Positions 15,201 through 28,400 of a stretch of DNA of 64,000 nucleotides are shown one piece after another; within the stretch, counting starts at the first letter, position 1; the number at the start of each line of letters is the position of its first letter. The position numbers and the translations under genes are program-made. Under the pieces are notes generated by a model. That model was given only the letters and a program-made list of their open reading frames with translations. It was not told the origin of the DNA and ran no database searches. The stretch is from positions 28,860,619 through 28,924,618 of the forward strand of contig CM056550.1 in the NCBI GenBank assembly GCA_029721515.1. The letters are read 5' to 3'. The stretch is from Synanceia verrucosa (lineage: Eukaryota; Chordata; Actinopteri; Perciformes; Synanceiidae).

Positions 15201-18200
15201 AGGCCGTGGTTTGCCTGCATTTTGGGTAACTGGAGCTGTAAACGCCGCCTGGGCCCTCCTTCAAAAAAAAAAAAAAACTCTAAATCTCTCTATGAACTGT
15301 AGTAACCTCGTCACAGCTGCTTTCAATTACAACACAGGGAGAGAGCGAGAGAGGCTGACAGAGCAGGGATGATAGTTTGGGGGTCTGATGGAAAGAAAGA
15401 CAGATTTTTAGGGGGTGTGGAGGGGTGAGAGACCCCTGGAAGTGCCAAACCAGGAACAGGCTAGAGGCTGGGGATGAATGGAAAGATTTTCTCTCACCAA
15501 GGGTGACTGAGTGAGGACCTATAACTCAACAGACTTCCACAAACTGTGAGACACACACAGATTATGATGTGCGTGTGTGTGTGTGATTATAAAGCCACAG
15601 TATGGAATCTATGTTCTGGTGTAATCTACATGCTGGAGAGCTCTTTATGTGGTCCTGTCGACGCAACCTAATCTTAAAAACCACCGTGTTCATCAAGCCG
15701 ACTTATCCTGTCATGAATATGCATCTATGGGTCACATATTGCCTGTGCCAACTCATCATTCAGTACGTTCAAATGTAGATTATCTACCGTAGGCGCTAGC
15801 TGTCAAGGGGGATTTTGGCTGACTGCAGCATACATGCAGTTAGTAATGGAACGATCACTACACATGCAGACAAATAATAAAAGCAACACCAAAAACAGCA
15901 CTGTGTCATAGGCCATGAGGACGTGCAACAACAAACAAAACAACAATTGTTTTGCCTGCGTCAGCTGATCTCGAGCGAATGGAGCTGACCCCTCCGTGCT
16001 TCGCCTGAGCAGCAGCCTTTTTTGGGGAAAAGCGTGTCACCGTGCCGCATGTGACCTCCCCTCGACGACACGGGATCCTCGCTGCACAGCCCTGGTCACT
16101 GCATCCAAATGGTAACCATGGCGACACAATAGAACGGCTGTTAGCGGGCCACTCGACACAATCGAGGGGAGGCTCTCGCCTCTTCGGGCCGCAACAGTTG
16201 GCAGCTTTAAAAGGTGCTCTGTAATGGATACTGGACCAGGATGAAAGGAGCTGGGAGGATAATTGAGTGACTCAGCGTGCACAACATCCGTAATGTGGCT
16301 GATTATGTGTGCTGACATTAGACCCGGGGCAAAAACGAGCAAAACATAGTGGTTAAAAAGTAAAGGCAGCAACAGCAAATCCTCAGCTTGACTCAGCAAA
16401 TATTTCACATTTCGAATTATTAACCAAATATCAAAATTATTGCTGATTCATTTTCAGTGGCTGTTGTTACATGAAAACCTTAACGCTTGAACAAGAGCGA
16501 TGTTCATTTTCCCATCAGTGTTTGTGTCTTGAGGCCACTTTGGTTTTTAAATGACGACAATCAACAGAAAATTAGCTTCCCATAAGTGAAGAAGATTATT
16601 GAGATTACTGTGATTTAAAACAAGCGAAGTGCTCATTTTAGCGGTTGCTGTGCCACTTTTCAGCCTAGTCTCACACTGTAGGTCTCTCTGTCACAAGCAG
16701 TGCCACAAAAGGGATCCCAGCTGACACGCCTCACTGTCCTCGAGGCATGGGGAACGCCCAGAGTCACCTATCCCAGTTAATTCAACAGTGACATTTTGCT
16801 GATCCCTGTGGGGAGAAAAGCACCTTTTCAACACGACTCTGTCTCGAGTGAATCGAGGACTTGCAAACACAATAGGTCCACATTAGACAGCACAACACCT
16901 GTGCTGGTAAGAAAGCCGTTGCTGTTAGATATGTCATCAAAAAGGATTATATGATGCAAGAGTATATCTTCTGTTGAGCTACAGAACATCAGTTAAGAGA
17001 TTCACACGCAGTGAGTTACTGTCAGCTCATGTCTGTATTAATGAGTTGATTGAACTAACCCAGATAAACACAAGGAAGTGATGAAACAGGTGACTAAGAC
17101 ATATCCGGTTGTCCATCTGAAAATTGCGTTAGTGGAGGTGTTCAGGGTTGGGCTGTATGTCTCATTGTGACAGGCTGCTCTGATTATTAATATGTAGCGT
17201 GTTAATTAGTGTTCTCCAGGTAGACAATAAAAACTATCCAGGAAGTCAGTCTGCTTTGTGAATGTATGTCCAAAAACATCAAACTACTGCTTCAATAGGC
17301 TGAATGCTGCTGCATATTTAAAGGTGTAAATGAGACATTGGGATGAATTTCTGTTGCCTGTGCACAGCTCTCAACATGAACAAGTATCAGCACTGAAATT
17401 CTTTGAGATGTTTCCCATTAACCAACAGAGTGACTTAAATACTAGCTGCTAGACTCAGATAATAAACCAGATATTTGTTTTGTTGGTTCACCTATGTACG
17501 ATGATTCAGGTCCTCCAGATATAAGGTGACCTCCTTCCCCTGACCGTGCCCTTTATACCTCTGTCCACACACTCCTTGATTGAAGCGCATAATGTGAACT
17601 GGTGATGATCAAACACTTCCTCAGCCAGAGAAAAACATATCTAAAAGGCCTGTTTTCCTGACAGTCAGAGTGACGTCATCATCACGAGCCAAACAGATAA
17701 ACGCTAAGTCTCAAACATCACATGTACAGTGCAGACTATTGACCTCATTCTAGGCCTGTGCAGCGTGATTGTTAGGTTATCCTTACGCTGGTAGCGGTGA
17801 CAGCTTACAAAGCTACAATGGTCTATTATCTCCTTTAATAGAAGTTACTATCTGACCATGTTAACCTGCAGCACATAAGCATGTGCAGGGTTCAAAGATA
17901 GCACACTGAAATAAGCTTCCACAAAGACATAAGATAAAATCCTTGTCATGTTCCCTAGCAAGAGTCACATGCTGTTTTTCCCCCTGCACCTCAGTTTCAC
18001 TCTTTTCCCTTTCCACTTCAGTCTCTCCAGATTTCTCTCTCTCCTGCTCTCTAGAAAACTCTAGCATGTCTCCGGGAGGGTTTCCTGTTTATAAAGACGA
18101 ACGAGACACTTCCTCAGAGCGGCTGCTCGCTGGACACAGTGTTCTTGCCTTTGCACAATCGCAGGAACCCAGGGGGCAGCGCAGAGGGCCTTTTGCACTA

Positions 18201-20080
18201 CAAAACTTTTCACGGACGCTCAAAATTAATGCACGAAGCATTTCTCACTTTGCTTGCTAATCCTGACACTGACAGGTCATTCATTCAGGGGGGCACGTAG
18301 GCCTACACAAGGACCTGACCCTACTCATGCATACAAAAAGAGCAAAGCAGCGACGGCAGACATATGTACAAAGGTCTGTTTTCTTCATTACACTCTCTCC
18401 GGTTCTAATTTACTGCTGGGATACACCCGTGAGGAAAATTATGAGTATTCCAGCTGCGCCCCAAAGTAGCAGAGCCCAAGTTGTCTTGAAAAATGTCTGT
18501 ACCTCCTATGAACAGCCAAAATAATCTGTTTTAATAAATAAATAGAGCAAAGCAAATGTTCCACCTCCACCATGAATTTCTTTTGGGATGATATGAAATG
18601 CAGGAAAGATAAGGCGATCACTGAAGACATGGAAATATTCAGTGGAAACTAAAATCTGTGTGGCCTGTGCCTGTTTAAAGACGACACATTATTGTTTTCT
18701 GGTACCATCCAGCACACGCTGCCTGCATGAGGGGCCAAACACTGTTGACTCTCTCTCTTCCCCCCACCCCCCACCCCACACACACACACACACACACACA
18801 CACAAATGCTACACGTCATGAGAACTGACCTCTCATGGTGAAAACACCCTCTGGTCTTTCTCACCCTCCCGTCTGTCCAAACACACAACAAGGCCCCATC
18901 TGAAGCCATCGCTACTTCAGATATCCAGTTACAGAAGGACGCTGTGTGTCATCAGCTGTAGCGGCATTGGAGTTAACAAGCCGGAACGCTGCATTTTTTT
19001 CTTTCACTTAAAAGTTTGGACTCTACAGTCAGTGTGTTATACAGTTCAGAGAGAGATAATGCTCCAAGTGGAGATGGACAGACACTTCTACGCACATTAA
19101 TCCACATTAATCCATTTTACATGTTTTTAAGATTGATGCCTGGTTGAAGTCAAGCATCTCGTGTTTCCTAAATGGAGAAGGCTTTTAGTGAAAGTGAACC
19201 TCAGAGTATGTAACTGCTGCATCAGCATGTTAGCCATGTTCACACGCATCTTTTGACGTCTGAACTCACAGGGGTGAGGGGGATAGACCCAAGGCTCTGG
19301 CTGCACCAATATTTTGTCCTGATGTAGTTTCTGCAATATTATTTTTAGCTGTCAATATTTGGCCTTGTCAGGTGATTGGCATTTTTTGTTTGTCCAGGTG
19401 AAGCGTTTGCACATTTTTACACCTCAAACCCAATCACCATTCAACAGTCATGTCTTTTTCACTTCTGTTGACAGTGTGGGGAAATGTCAGATACTCTGAA
19501 GTGTGTATTAATCCCTACCCATGCCATGGCCGCATGTTTTACTTTATGTTTTGCAAAATCACACATCAGACATTCCTGCTGATGTGTCCACATTTTGACA
19601 GCAGAATAAACAGCATGGTGACAGAGGAGGAGCAGCTGCTGATTCAGTGTTTCAGGAGGGACATCTGGTTGGGTGGGAGGTTAGCACACATCAAGGAAAG
19701 CATTCCCACATACAGGCTTTTTATTATTAACAGCCATGTCCTTGTCCCTGGCGTACAGCAATGAAAAGCAACTGGGCCATTCACTGACGTGTCTCCAGCC
19801 AACTGATTAGACTTCAGAAAGTCAGTGAGAGTTTGCCTTTTACAACATGTAAGATACGTTTTAACGGACAGAAAGTAAGTTAAAGGATAGAATATGGGGT
19901 TAAAGGTGACATTAATCGACAGCCAGGGAAGTCAAGTGAGAAAGACCAAAAACAAAGTGTGTTTGCTCGTTTGCTGACGAGCAACAACAACAACAACAAC
20001 AACAACAACGATGACTCCAATACTTGCCTGCCAACTGTTTGATTGGCGAGCTGTTTCATCCGGTTAAACTGCTTCTTCAT
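259..20080 (-). CDS. arhgap17: Rho GTPase-activating protein 17 (RICH1/nadrin), 18 coding exons, 3' end off the left edge
   Basis: Rho-family GAP with an N-BAR membrane-curving domain, known to act on Cdc42/Rac1 at tight junctions and in vesicle traffic. Exons in order of translation: 20028-20080, 13486-13525, 9952-10056, 8470-8546, 7664-7775, 7450-7526, 7047-7164, 6358-6426, 6074-6155, 5131-5258, 3419-3530, 3018-3099, 2829-2909, 2638-2751, 2433-2524, 1636-1783, 1072-1326, 259-407. All phases join, giving 631 residues before the window ends. The start MKKQFNRMKQLANQTVG is the family's invariant N-terminus. The BAR domain covers roughly residues 15-245. RhoGAP starts near 250, with the arginine finger in GLFRIAAG (about R291), and ends near 445. 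Then come the FNVS linker, the SPAFQPPLPP motif and a proline-rich SH3-binding tail (GPSPHMMRR). Introns 1 and 12 use GC donors (AG|GCAAGT and AG|GCAAGG). The rest of the proline-rich tail is missing only because of the window edge. Confidence 0.96.
14330..14850. mobile_element. Fold-back MITE-like element with long imperfect terminal inverted repeats
   Basis: The block at about 14,331-14,395 (GAGTATCATTCGCATAATGA, then CTCAATATTCGTCCCCAAAA) reappears inverted at about 14,748-14,845 (TTTTGGGAACTAATATTGAG ... CGAATGATAC). About 350 bp of unrelated AT-rich DNA lies between the arms. There is no coding capacity. This is the structure expected of a non-autonomous DNA transposon. The family cannot be named from sequence alone. 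Confidence 0.55.
14868..14935. mobile_element. Short interspersed repeat relic (CCTTTATTGTCATTATACA type)
   Basis: The stretch with CCCTTTATTGTCATTATACA and GTACAACGAAATTG matches a phrase I recognise as very common in percomorph genomes. It probably derives from an old transposon. A second repeat of similar type lies in lcmt1 intron 2. Boundaries are approximate. Confidence 0.4.
18777..18804. repeat. (CA)n microsatellite
   Basis: Uninterrupted CA dinucleotides following a C-rich run, inside arhgap17 intron 1. Confidence 0.95.
19981..20010. repeat. (CAA)n microsatellite next to the arhgap17 exon 1 donor
   Basis: Nine to ten CAA units (TTG on the transcribed sense strand), starting 18 bp inside intron 1. 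Length polymorphism here could affect use of the weak GC donor; that is inference. Confidence 0.9.
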
Positions 20081-20660
20081 TTTCGGTCCTTTTCCAGTCT
20101 CGTCTAGCTGTGAAGTTTCGCTTTAAAGCCAGGCTTTGGTTTATCATGAAGTTCACAGAGCTTCTCCAAGTCGTGTTCCCCCCCAAACTGCCGCTACGAC
20201 AGGGAAGAGCGAGCAGGAGCCATGGAGTCCAAAGCCAATTAAAAATAGTGTGTAGCCTCGCTAGCCCTGAAGCTAGCCTTTCCCAAGTGGAAACACTAAA
20301 GGAAAGTTCCCGTTCTGGGAGACGGCATGATCCGCGAACCTCCTCCTTTGTGTGTTTCCGTACATTAAAGTCCCGTACAGTAAGTCCTGGCCAACTTTCA
20401 CTAGATCCAGTGGCTTTTCATGGCTCTTCTCTGTGGCTGCGTTGACCCGTTAGCCGTTAGCTAACGTTACAGACCTGGATAATCCGTTGGCCGCTGGTTC
20501 CCAGAGAGGAGCAGGAGCCGAGTGAGCAGCAGCAGCAGCGGCAGCGGCTGCCTCTGAGCAGACTGGAGAGAGCAGGAAGTAACGTTCAGGGACCAGAGCA
20601 TCTGCCGGACAGCAACACCTCCCCCTGGACCCAGCAGGACAGCGCATTCATATTTTTACT
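20081..20660 (-). promoter_or_regulatory. arhgap17 5' UTR and GC-rich promoter region
   Basis: Directly upstream of the arhgap17 start codon the sequence becomes GC- and CpG-richer than its surroundings, with GCAGCAGC runs around 20,525-20,550. I see no TATA box. This fits a housekeeping promoter with a 5' UTR of unknown length. The boundary is approximate and inferred from base composition only. Reverse-strand reading frames here (such as an alanine run) are by-products of the GC-rich trinucleotides. Confidence 0.45.
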
Positions 20661-22080
20661 GCAGTGCGCATACATGATATTTACAGAGTAACATTTATTA
20701 TGCATTAATTTATGCATGGTAGGTGTCATCAAAATAACACCAAATCTATGTATGTGTTATTATATGTAGAAATTACCAATTTACCCTGCACTTTGGTGAA
20801 CTAAATACATGGTGAAGGAAAGTAAAGTAAAAGCACCCTCTTGGATGCCTACAGATGTGATTTACTGCCATCTGTGGTTGTGGTTTTCAATTTGGGGGCC
20901 GGGGACTCTCTTGGTTCCCAGCAAAAATGAAAAATGACAGAATGTATGACTGTTTTTGGTAATCTGACATGCAACATATAAAAGCAAAATACTATCAGAC
21001 AAAATCTGGGACAAGATTTGAACAAATATGCATCTGTCAACGAATTGTGTCAATTTTGGGTCATTGAAGTAAACGAGTTTGAGAATGAGGGTCGTACTAA
21101 TAACAGGCAGGGTGACCTTCCAGAAGGATGCACTGCACTGATAGGGGCCCTTAAAATGGAGAAAACGTGATGCAGAGCCATATAGGATGCCCTACAGCTG
21201 AGCTGAAGTTTTATCACCCCTGCCACTGACCAAGCAACAAAAAGGACTTTCTGGTTTGAAGGTTTGTCATGTCTTACCTTCTGTTGTGTCTTTTTCTCTC
21301 TCAGTTCCCCAGGGCTTCGCCCACAGCGCCCACAGCCGATGACTCTGTGGTCATAGTGTTTAAACTGGTTCAAACACATGAACCAGTGCTGTGCAGCAGT
21401 GCTGCAGGAGACGCACAGCTGACACATCATTTTCTGTCTGCACAAACAAGCCAAAGGTTACACTTAGAATTGAAACTCTATGGTTTCTCCTCTGTGAGGC
21501 TTCTTAAAGTGATTTTTGATATTGCTGCTGAAGTTTCTTCCACAAGTAGAACAAGTTCCTTTTCTTCCTCTGTATATGCTGCTTAAGACTCTCTGGGGGA
21601 TTCAGACTCGTTCAATAGACGCCACTAAGGATTTACTGATTATCCGAGTGACACAAGCAGTCCTTAATGATGTTTGATTTATAATGGCAGGCTATTCCCC
21701 ATACAATTTGCAAGGAAATATCGCAGAGTGAGTGCCTTTGAAATTCCATATTCCACCTAAGGATTTATGTGTCCTCTCAGTCACTATTCTGCATCTTTTA
21801 CATTTAGCAAGTCCCTATAGTGAGACTGTGTTTCATTATTGTCATCCCTGCTGTCTTTACTCACATCCTCAAAATGAAACATGAAGACACGTCTTTCACT
21901 AGTTTAGTTCATTTCTGTCCTTTCAGCAAAATCACTTTACCTCCACTTTTCATATTCTGTTTTTTTTAAAATACCTACTACCAGAGACAAGCAGAGGCCT
22001 AAATGAACTATCTACTGGACAAGACTCCACAAACCGCCTGTCTGTGCTTTGACAGGTTTAATTGCGCCAGTATTTGCAAT
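20661..22080. other. Intergenic spacer between divergent arhgap17 and lcmt1
   Basis: No gene recognised. It contains a small perfect inverted repeat near 21,365-21,388 (ACTGGTTC ... GAACCAGT) and otherwise ordinary AT-rich DNA. Open frames at 21,050-21,586 on both strands show no family features. Confidence 0.5.
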
Positions 22081-22104
22081 GAGCTTTTAATCTGAAAAAC
22101 GTTG

Positions 22105-22135
22105 ACCGGAAGTGTTTATGATGTAGCCGGAAGTG
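22105..22135 (+). promoter_or_regulatory. Tandem ETS/GABP sites in the lcmt1 promoter
   Basis: Two strong ETS-family consensus sites, ACCGGAAGTG (22,105-22,114) and GCCGGAAGTG (22,126-22,135). They lie in the same orientation, 21 bp apart (two helical turns), about 300 bp upstream of the lcmt1 start codon. No TATA box is evident. Such sites often set the start point of TATA-less housekeeping promoters, so they are the likely core promoter of lcmt1. Confidence 0.6.
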
Positions 22136-22426
22136 TTCTTATAGTTTAACTGCGAGTTGCTGTTAGCCAGAAAAATATTATTCCCTCGGTAAATTCCGCT
22201 TATTTTCACCCAACTCGCAAGTTCCATATGAAACACACCTACGCGAACAGTACGACTACACTCAAAGTTTTGTTTTTATTCTTCCCTGTTTTGTCAAATA
22301 GCCCCATCTGTCAAAATTTGAGCTAGCCCGTTAGCCTGTTGGAGCTAGCCAGTGTGTTAAGCAGGTGGACGGGGTTACGCTACAACTACAGTATTAATGT
22401 GGACAAGTTAACGACAAGGATTATTT

Positions 22427-25400
22427 ATGGCAGCTCGGCAACCTTTCACAGACACGGATACTGCTGATGAAGCAGTGAGGGCGACCTGCGACGATGCTAC
22501 CGCATGCAAAAGGTAACGGCAACAAAATTAGAAAAAAAATCATCTTTTATTTAATCTTAAAATAGCTTAAAAAGCGTGACGTTAAGTGGCCCATGTCAAA
22601 GAAGTTGCATGAAATAATTAATGTATTACTTATAGCTACAGCTACGTCATAGCTACAGGGAACATGTTCTGTGTAATAACAATAATTAGCACAGAAAGTG
22701 CCCATGGTTTATTAAGGGACAGTGAGCAAATATGTCAGGGGGTTAATGGTCACATTTAGAGTCAGTCTCTGTGTGTAATAATTATGTATGTCAGCTCCTT
22801 ATTGAATTTACTATCCATCCACTAGGTTTGCCACCAGTAAAAGCTACTGGAAGGACCCCTACATCCAGTATTTTGCAAGATCTGTAGGGGAACGGAAGGC
22901 CCCTGAAATCAATAGAGGTAAGTGAAGCAGTCTCTTCTGTCACACATTTATTAAACATTAAAAAGTAACTCTGGAGATTGAAGATAGACATGTGATACAT
23001 TTTAAAATATTTCTAAATTGCACTTCAAGTCACAGGATCAACAGTACATAAAATGAACATAGTCTGCAGTCCCTGGTATGTACCGGGCTGCAGATAAGAT
23101 AAGGTAATAGCTTTATTCACCCCGTTGGAAATCCTTTCACAACAGTGGGGAAAATGTAAGGAGATATGAAAAGATTTTAAAAAGTATATACAGTGCAGAA
23201 TAGTGCAAAAGTGCAACATAGAGCAAAACCAACAGTATAAGCAGTAAACATTATACAAAAACTATAAGAACATAAAAGAATGTGTAATCATGACTGTCTA
23301 TATAACCAGCTGTTAACACCCCCTTATAAAATGTGGTTAGTAAATTCATAATGTTTATAGATATGTATACAGGCAAAAATGGTCTGAGGAATGTGACTTT
23401 ATAGCCAGTAGTGTGTGTTTTATCTGCTCATTTTACTGTCCCCTTATCTCATATTGACAGGTTACTATGCTCGTGTTCAAGGAGTGAACCATCTCCTTGA
23501 TGCGTTCATAAGGAAAGCAGAGTGCGACTGTCAAGTAATCAACCTGGGCGCTGGACTGGACACCACGTTTTGGAGACTTAAGGTCTGCAACATGACCGCT
23601 CACTGCCAGGACTAAATGTGACACACCACTGGTCTAAGCTGCATCACACACACTGAACCATCTATTCCTGCACTGAATCTATTTACCGAAAAGCTGAAAA
23701 TGTGTGTTATAGGATGAAAACCTTATGCCACGGAAGTTCTTTGAAGTTGACTTTCCAACAGTTGTGGCCAGGAAAATACACAATATCAAGTAAGACAACC
23801 GTGCTGCTATTATATTTATTGAGATTTATCCCCACATATCCTGTGCCATACGTGAACCAGCCACAAGTTTCAGATTGTCAGATATTGTCTTGAAGGTTAG
23901 GTATTATTAAAATTGCTAATAATGAAAATCCAGTTTTGGATTAAGAAGTGCAAGTGAATGATTTGGTTTTGGTTTTGTGTGTGACGGCTTTGGTATTGCA
24001 ATGTGGGGTTTGGATCAGCAGAGGGAGACAGAGTGATATTTACAAGACCTCAAGGAACAGTGTTAGTGTCTTTATACTGTAATCATCACCTGATGCAAAA
24101 TATACACACAAAATTACAAAGTGTCACTTTTTTTTGATTTTGATTTTTTTTCTTCAACTAGGACAAAACCACCCCTGTCCAAACCCATCATCGAAACCCA
24201 CTCAACAGACTCTTTACTGCTGGGTAATGAGCAACCAATCTTAAAATCATTACATTGCGTATTTTCTCTTGCATTTGGTGGAAAGCATTTTTGTTTGCAT
24301 CCTTCGCCACGTCTTCACATTTCATGTTTGTTTTGCTCAGACGCTCACAGCCTCGACTCGGACCGTTACTGTATCATTGGAGCAGACCTCAGAGACATCT
24401 CTAATTTGGATGAAAAACTGAAGAAGTTCCAGCTTAATCCAGAGTATGTGAAGACATTTTTCCTTATCTCAGTGTTTATGCTTTACATTAGTCACACTAA
24501 GTAAAAAGCATATACTAATCAGAAGTTGCTATTTTATTTTGGTGGAGTGAACCTCTCACACTGCTCTCAGTTGACTGTTGTTTTCCCAGCATTTCTTAAG
24601 TAATCCAAGAACTGAAGTTTATCTCAGTCTTTTTTCGCTGTGAGCAACTCCAGATAACAGAGTCTCCAGTGAGCGTCTGCATGGCTGTAATGCAGATGAT
24701 GTTAAGGATACCCCACCCAAAATATGTGTTCTGAGTAATAAAAACACTCATCTACCCCCGGACAGAAAATGTGGCTGAAATATTGTTGAATATATTATTT
24801 CAAGGAGAGTGGTATCCTGATATGTAAGCAGTGTATTTAATATCATTTAATAACAAGGTTTCCTTGGAGGTCGTGAAACTATTTGAATCCATTAGTATTT
24901 AAGTGACATGAATTTAATTCCTTTTGTAGGTGCAAATGACAATGATCTTATTATTATATGATTTATTATTTGATTCCTAAATGATTGTAGGTGGAGTATC
25001 GGCAGCCACACATTGGCTATTTTATGGTAGCTGGATGGCACAGACATCCGTTGTTGTGCAATGGGGTGTTTTTTTTTTTTTTTATGGCCCCAGCTTGTAA
25101 GTCACACTGTTACCCTTATTTATCCAAGGATGTTGGGGTCAGAGTGAGGCCGTCACGCTCAGGAAGCTAGATGTGAATGTTTGAATTTATGTTTTTCATT
25201 AGTCTTTATTGTTTAAGAGCAAGGGTCATTACATTTTTGTGTTCTGCTGCCTACACTCACTACAGGTTGTGGTGAAAATTGAATATTCCTCTGTGAATGT
25301 GATAGATTTTATAGCGTACAGTAAGTAGTTTAGGACGAGTTCAGTTAATAAGCAAGATGTTGTAAAAAACATTGAAAAAGTCAATGCAATTTGGGATTTT

Positions 25401-28400
25401 TGTGAGATCTGGTTGCTTTGGTGTCTCTTTTGATCCATGTAAGAGTTCAGCACTGCAGGATTTATGATCAGTTTCTCTGTGTTCTACTGTGCTTACCTGA
25501 CCAAGAAAATGTGTGAAAATATAAAGATGAGTTCTGTTGTTGTGGTTAAGTGCACTCCTGTTCCTTTCACTCCTAGATTACCTACGTTGCTCCTCTCAGA
25601 GTGTGTCCTAGTCTACATGACGCCCTCCCAGTCCTCCAATGTAGTTCACTGGGCAGCTGAAACCTTCCACACTGCCATGTTCATCAACTATGAGCAGGTG
25701 AACAAAGCAAATGACTTTAGAGCTGTTCAGATAGACACAAGTAGTGCATGTGTGTTTCAGCTGAGATTTCATAATATAATAATAAAACAGGTGAACATGA
25801 ACGACCGCTTCGGCCAGGTGATGATCGAGAACCTGCAGCGGCGCCAGTGCAGCCTGGCGGGAGTGGAGGCCTGCCAGTCTCTAGACTCTCAGGTGACCTG
25901 CAGCACTCAAACTCAATAATTTACAGTCAAGTCCTACGTGTTATTTTCACACTTGAAGCAATTTGTTTTTAATGGGTTTTGTTTGCAGAAGGAACGGTTT
26001 TTGAAGGCAGGCTGGGAGCATGCTGATGCTCTGGACATGATGACCGTTTACAGTATGCTGCCCCAGGATGATGTGGAAAGGTAATGCAGGCTTAGTTTGC
26101 ACTTAAAGACCAGGTAAAGTGAGAGTCAGTATTTGCCTCATTTTATATCCATCCATCCATTTTCTACCGCTTATCCTCATAGGATCGCGGGGGGGCTGGA
26201 GTCTATCCCAGCTGTCTTAGGGCGGAAGGCAGGGTACACCCTGGACAAGTCTCCACCTCATCGCAGGACTCATATTTTATATGTATATATAAAATTGTAT
26301 TTAAAAATATACACTATATACACTTTTTTACATGGCCTTTAAAGGGCCAGTGTGTAGGATTTCAGGAGCGCTAATAGCAGAAAACAGAATCTAATATTTT
26401 TTAATTTTATTTTCTTTAGCTAATAACCACCTGAAATGAAGAGTCCAGTGTTTTTTGTCAACTTAGAATGAGTCCTTCATACACTATATTGCCACAAGTA
26501 TTCGCTCACCCATCCAAATAAGCAGAATCAGGTGTTCCAGTCACTTCCATGGCCACAGGTGTATAAAATCAAGCACCTAGGCATGCAGACTGCTTTTACA
26601 AACATTTGTGAAAGAATGGGTCGCTCTCAGGAGCTCAGTGAATTCCAGCGTGGAACTGTGATAGGATGCCACCTGTGCAACAAATCCAGTCATGAAATTT
26701 CCTCGCTCTTAAATATTCCACAGTCAACAGTCAGCTGTATTATAAGAACGTGGAAGTGTTTGGGAACGACAGCAACTCAGCCACGAAGTGGTAGACCACT
26801 TAAACTGACGGAGCGGGGTCAGCGGATGCTGAGGCGCATAGTGTGAAGAGGTCGCCAACTTTCTGCAGAGTCAATCGCTACAGACCTCCAAACTTCATGT
26901 GGCCTTCAGATTAGCTCAAGAACAGTGCACAGAGAGCTTCATGGAATGGGTTTCCATGGCCGAGCAGCTGCATCCAAGCCATACATCACCAAGTCCAATG
27001 CAAAGCGTTGGATGCAGTGGTGTAAAGCATGCCACCACTGGACTCTAGAGCAGTGGAGACGTGTTCTCTAGAGTGAAGAATCACACTTCATCTTGCAATT
27101 TGATGGACGAGTCTGGGTTTGGCGGTCGCCAGGAGAATGATACTTGTTGGACTGCATTGTTCCAAGTGTAAAGTTTGGTGGAGGGGGGATTATGGTGTGG
27201 GGTTGTTTTTCAGGAGCTGGGCTTGGCCCCTTAGTTCCAGTGAAAGGAACTCTGAATGCTTCAGCATACCAAGACATTTTGGACAATTCTGTGCTCCCAA
27301 CTTTGTGGGAACAGTTTGGAGCTGGTCCCTTCCTCTTCCAACATGACTGTGCACCAGTGCACAAAGCAAGGTCCATAAAGACATGGATGACAGAGTCTGG
27401 TGTGGATGAACTTGACTGGCCTGCACAGAGTCCTGACCTCAACCCGATAGAACACCTTTGGGATGAATTAGAGCAGAGACTGAGAGCCAGGCCTTCTCGT
27501 CCAACATGTGTCAGCAGTGTGTGAGCTCACAAATATGCTTCTGGAAGAATGGTCAAAAATTCCCATAAACACACTCCTAAACCTTGTGGACAGCCTTCCC
27601 AGAAGAGTTGAGGCTGTTAAAGCTGCAAAGGGTGGACCGACGTCATATTGAACCCTATGGATTAGGAATGGGATGTCACTTAAGTTCATATGCAAGTCAA
27701 GGCAGGTGAGCAAATACTTTTGGCAATATACGGTAGTCTATCTATATGGAGTGGCTACGTGGAGACGGGTCCTCTTCATGCAACAATGTTGGTTGCAATC
27801 AGCAACCACACCGCTAGATGCCATCAAACCATACACACTGTACCTTGAGCACATTTGGCTCACTTTGGCGAGAAATCTTGTGTTATTATCTGGGGGTGTT
27901 GAGTTTGAAAAATGTTGGTTTTTACCAGGCAAGGGTCCAACAAAAGATGTTATGGGAGGTGTTGTGTCCATATGTTTGGAGCTGGAAACACAGGAACTAA
28001 AAATCAGGAGCTCTCCTCTGCTGCATCAAAGTTTTCTTTTTCTGTCTCTTGTCTTGTTATGTGCTGTTTGCTAGAATACACCTAATAACAGAGTCATAAA
28101 CTGTTTCTCAGGCTTAAGTATGTGTTATTAATGATTGACTTTTTATGGCATTGACCAACAAGCAGTAGGAGTCGAAACAAAACTGAAACATCCCAACAAA
28201 TCAGGTCATATTTTCACACTGGTGGAAGGTGTGTCAGTGCATCGCAAACCCTGCGGAATAATGTCACCTGTGTAGAGTGTGATATGAAACCTCACATTCC
28301 TGAGCAGATGATGAAATATTTTTTTTTTTTCTTGCAGAATTGAGCGTCTGGAGTTCCTGGATGAGAGGGAGCTGCTGCAACAGCTACTTCAACACTACAG

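Larger units (their letters stand above)
13526..20027 (-). other. arhgap17 intron 1 (6.5 kb) and its contents
   Basis: Large first intron. Its donor is GC (AG|GCAAGT) and its acceptor is CCCACAG. It holds a CAA/TTG trinucleotide run 18 bp inside the donor (19,981-20,010), a CA run (18,777-18,804), a fold-back element (14,330-14,850) and a short interspersed-repeat relic (14,868-14,935). I see no further conserved exon. Confidence 0.7.
26335..27850. mobile_element. Older MITE split by a Tc1-like insertion
   Basis: The left end CCTTTAAAGGGCCAGTGTGT (26,338 on) and the right part GGTTGCAATCAGCAACCACA, GCTAGATGCCATCAAA, ACACACTGTACCTT (about 27,789-27,846) are the two ends of a fish MITE I recognise. 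The right end inverted (AAGGTACAGTGTGT) mirrors the left end. The 26,480-27,735 Tc1-like element interrupts it, so the MITE is older. Confidence 0.55.

Noticed and set aside
20450..20647. Alanine-rich minus-strand frame upstream of arhgap17
   Set aside because: Produced by GCAGCAG/GCGGCAG trinucleotides in the GC-rich promoter; no homology.
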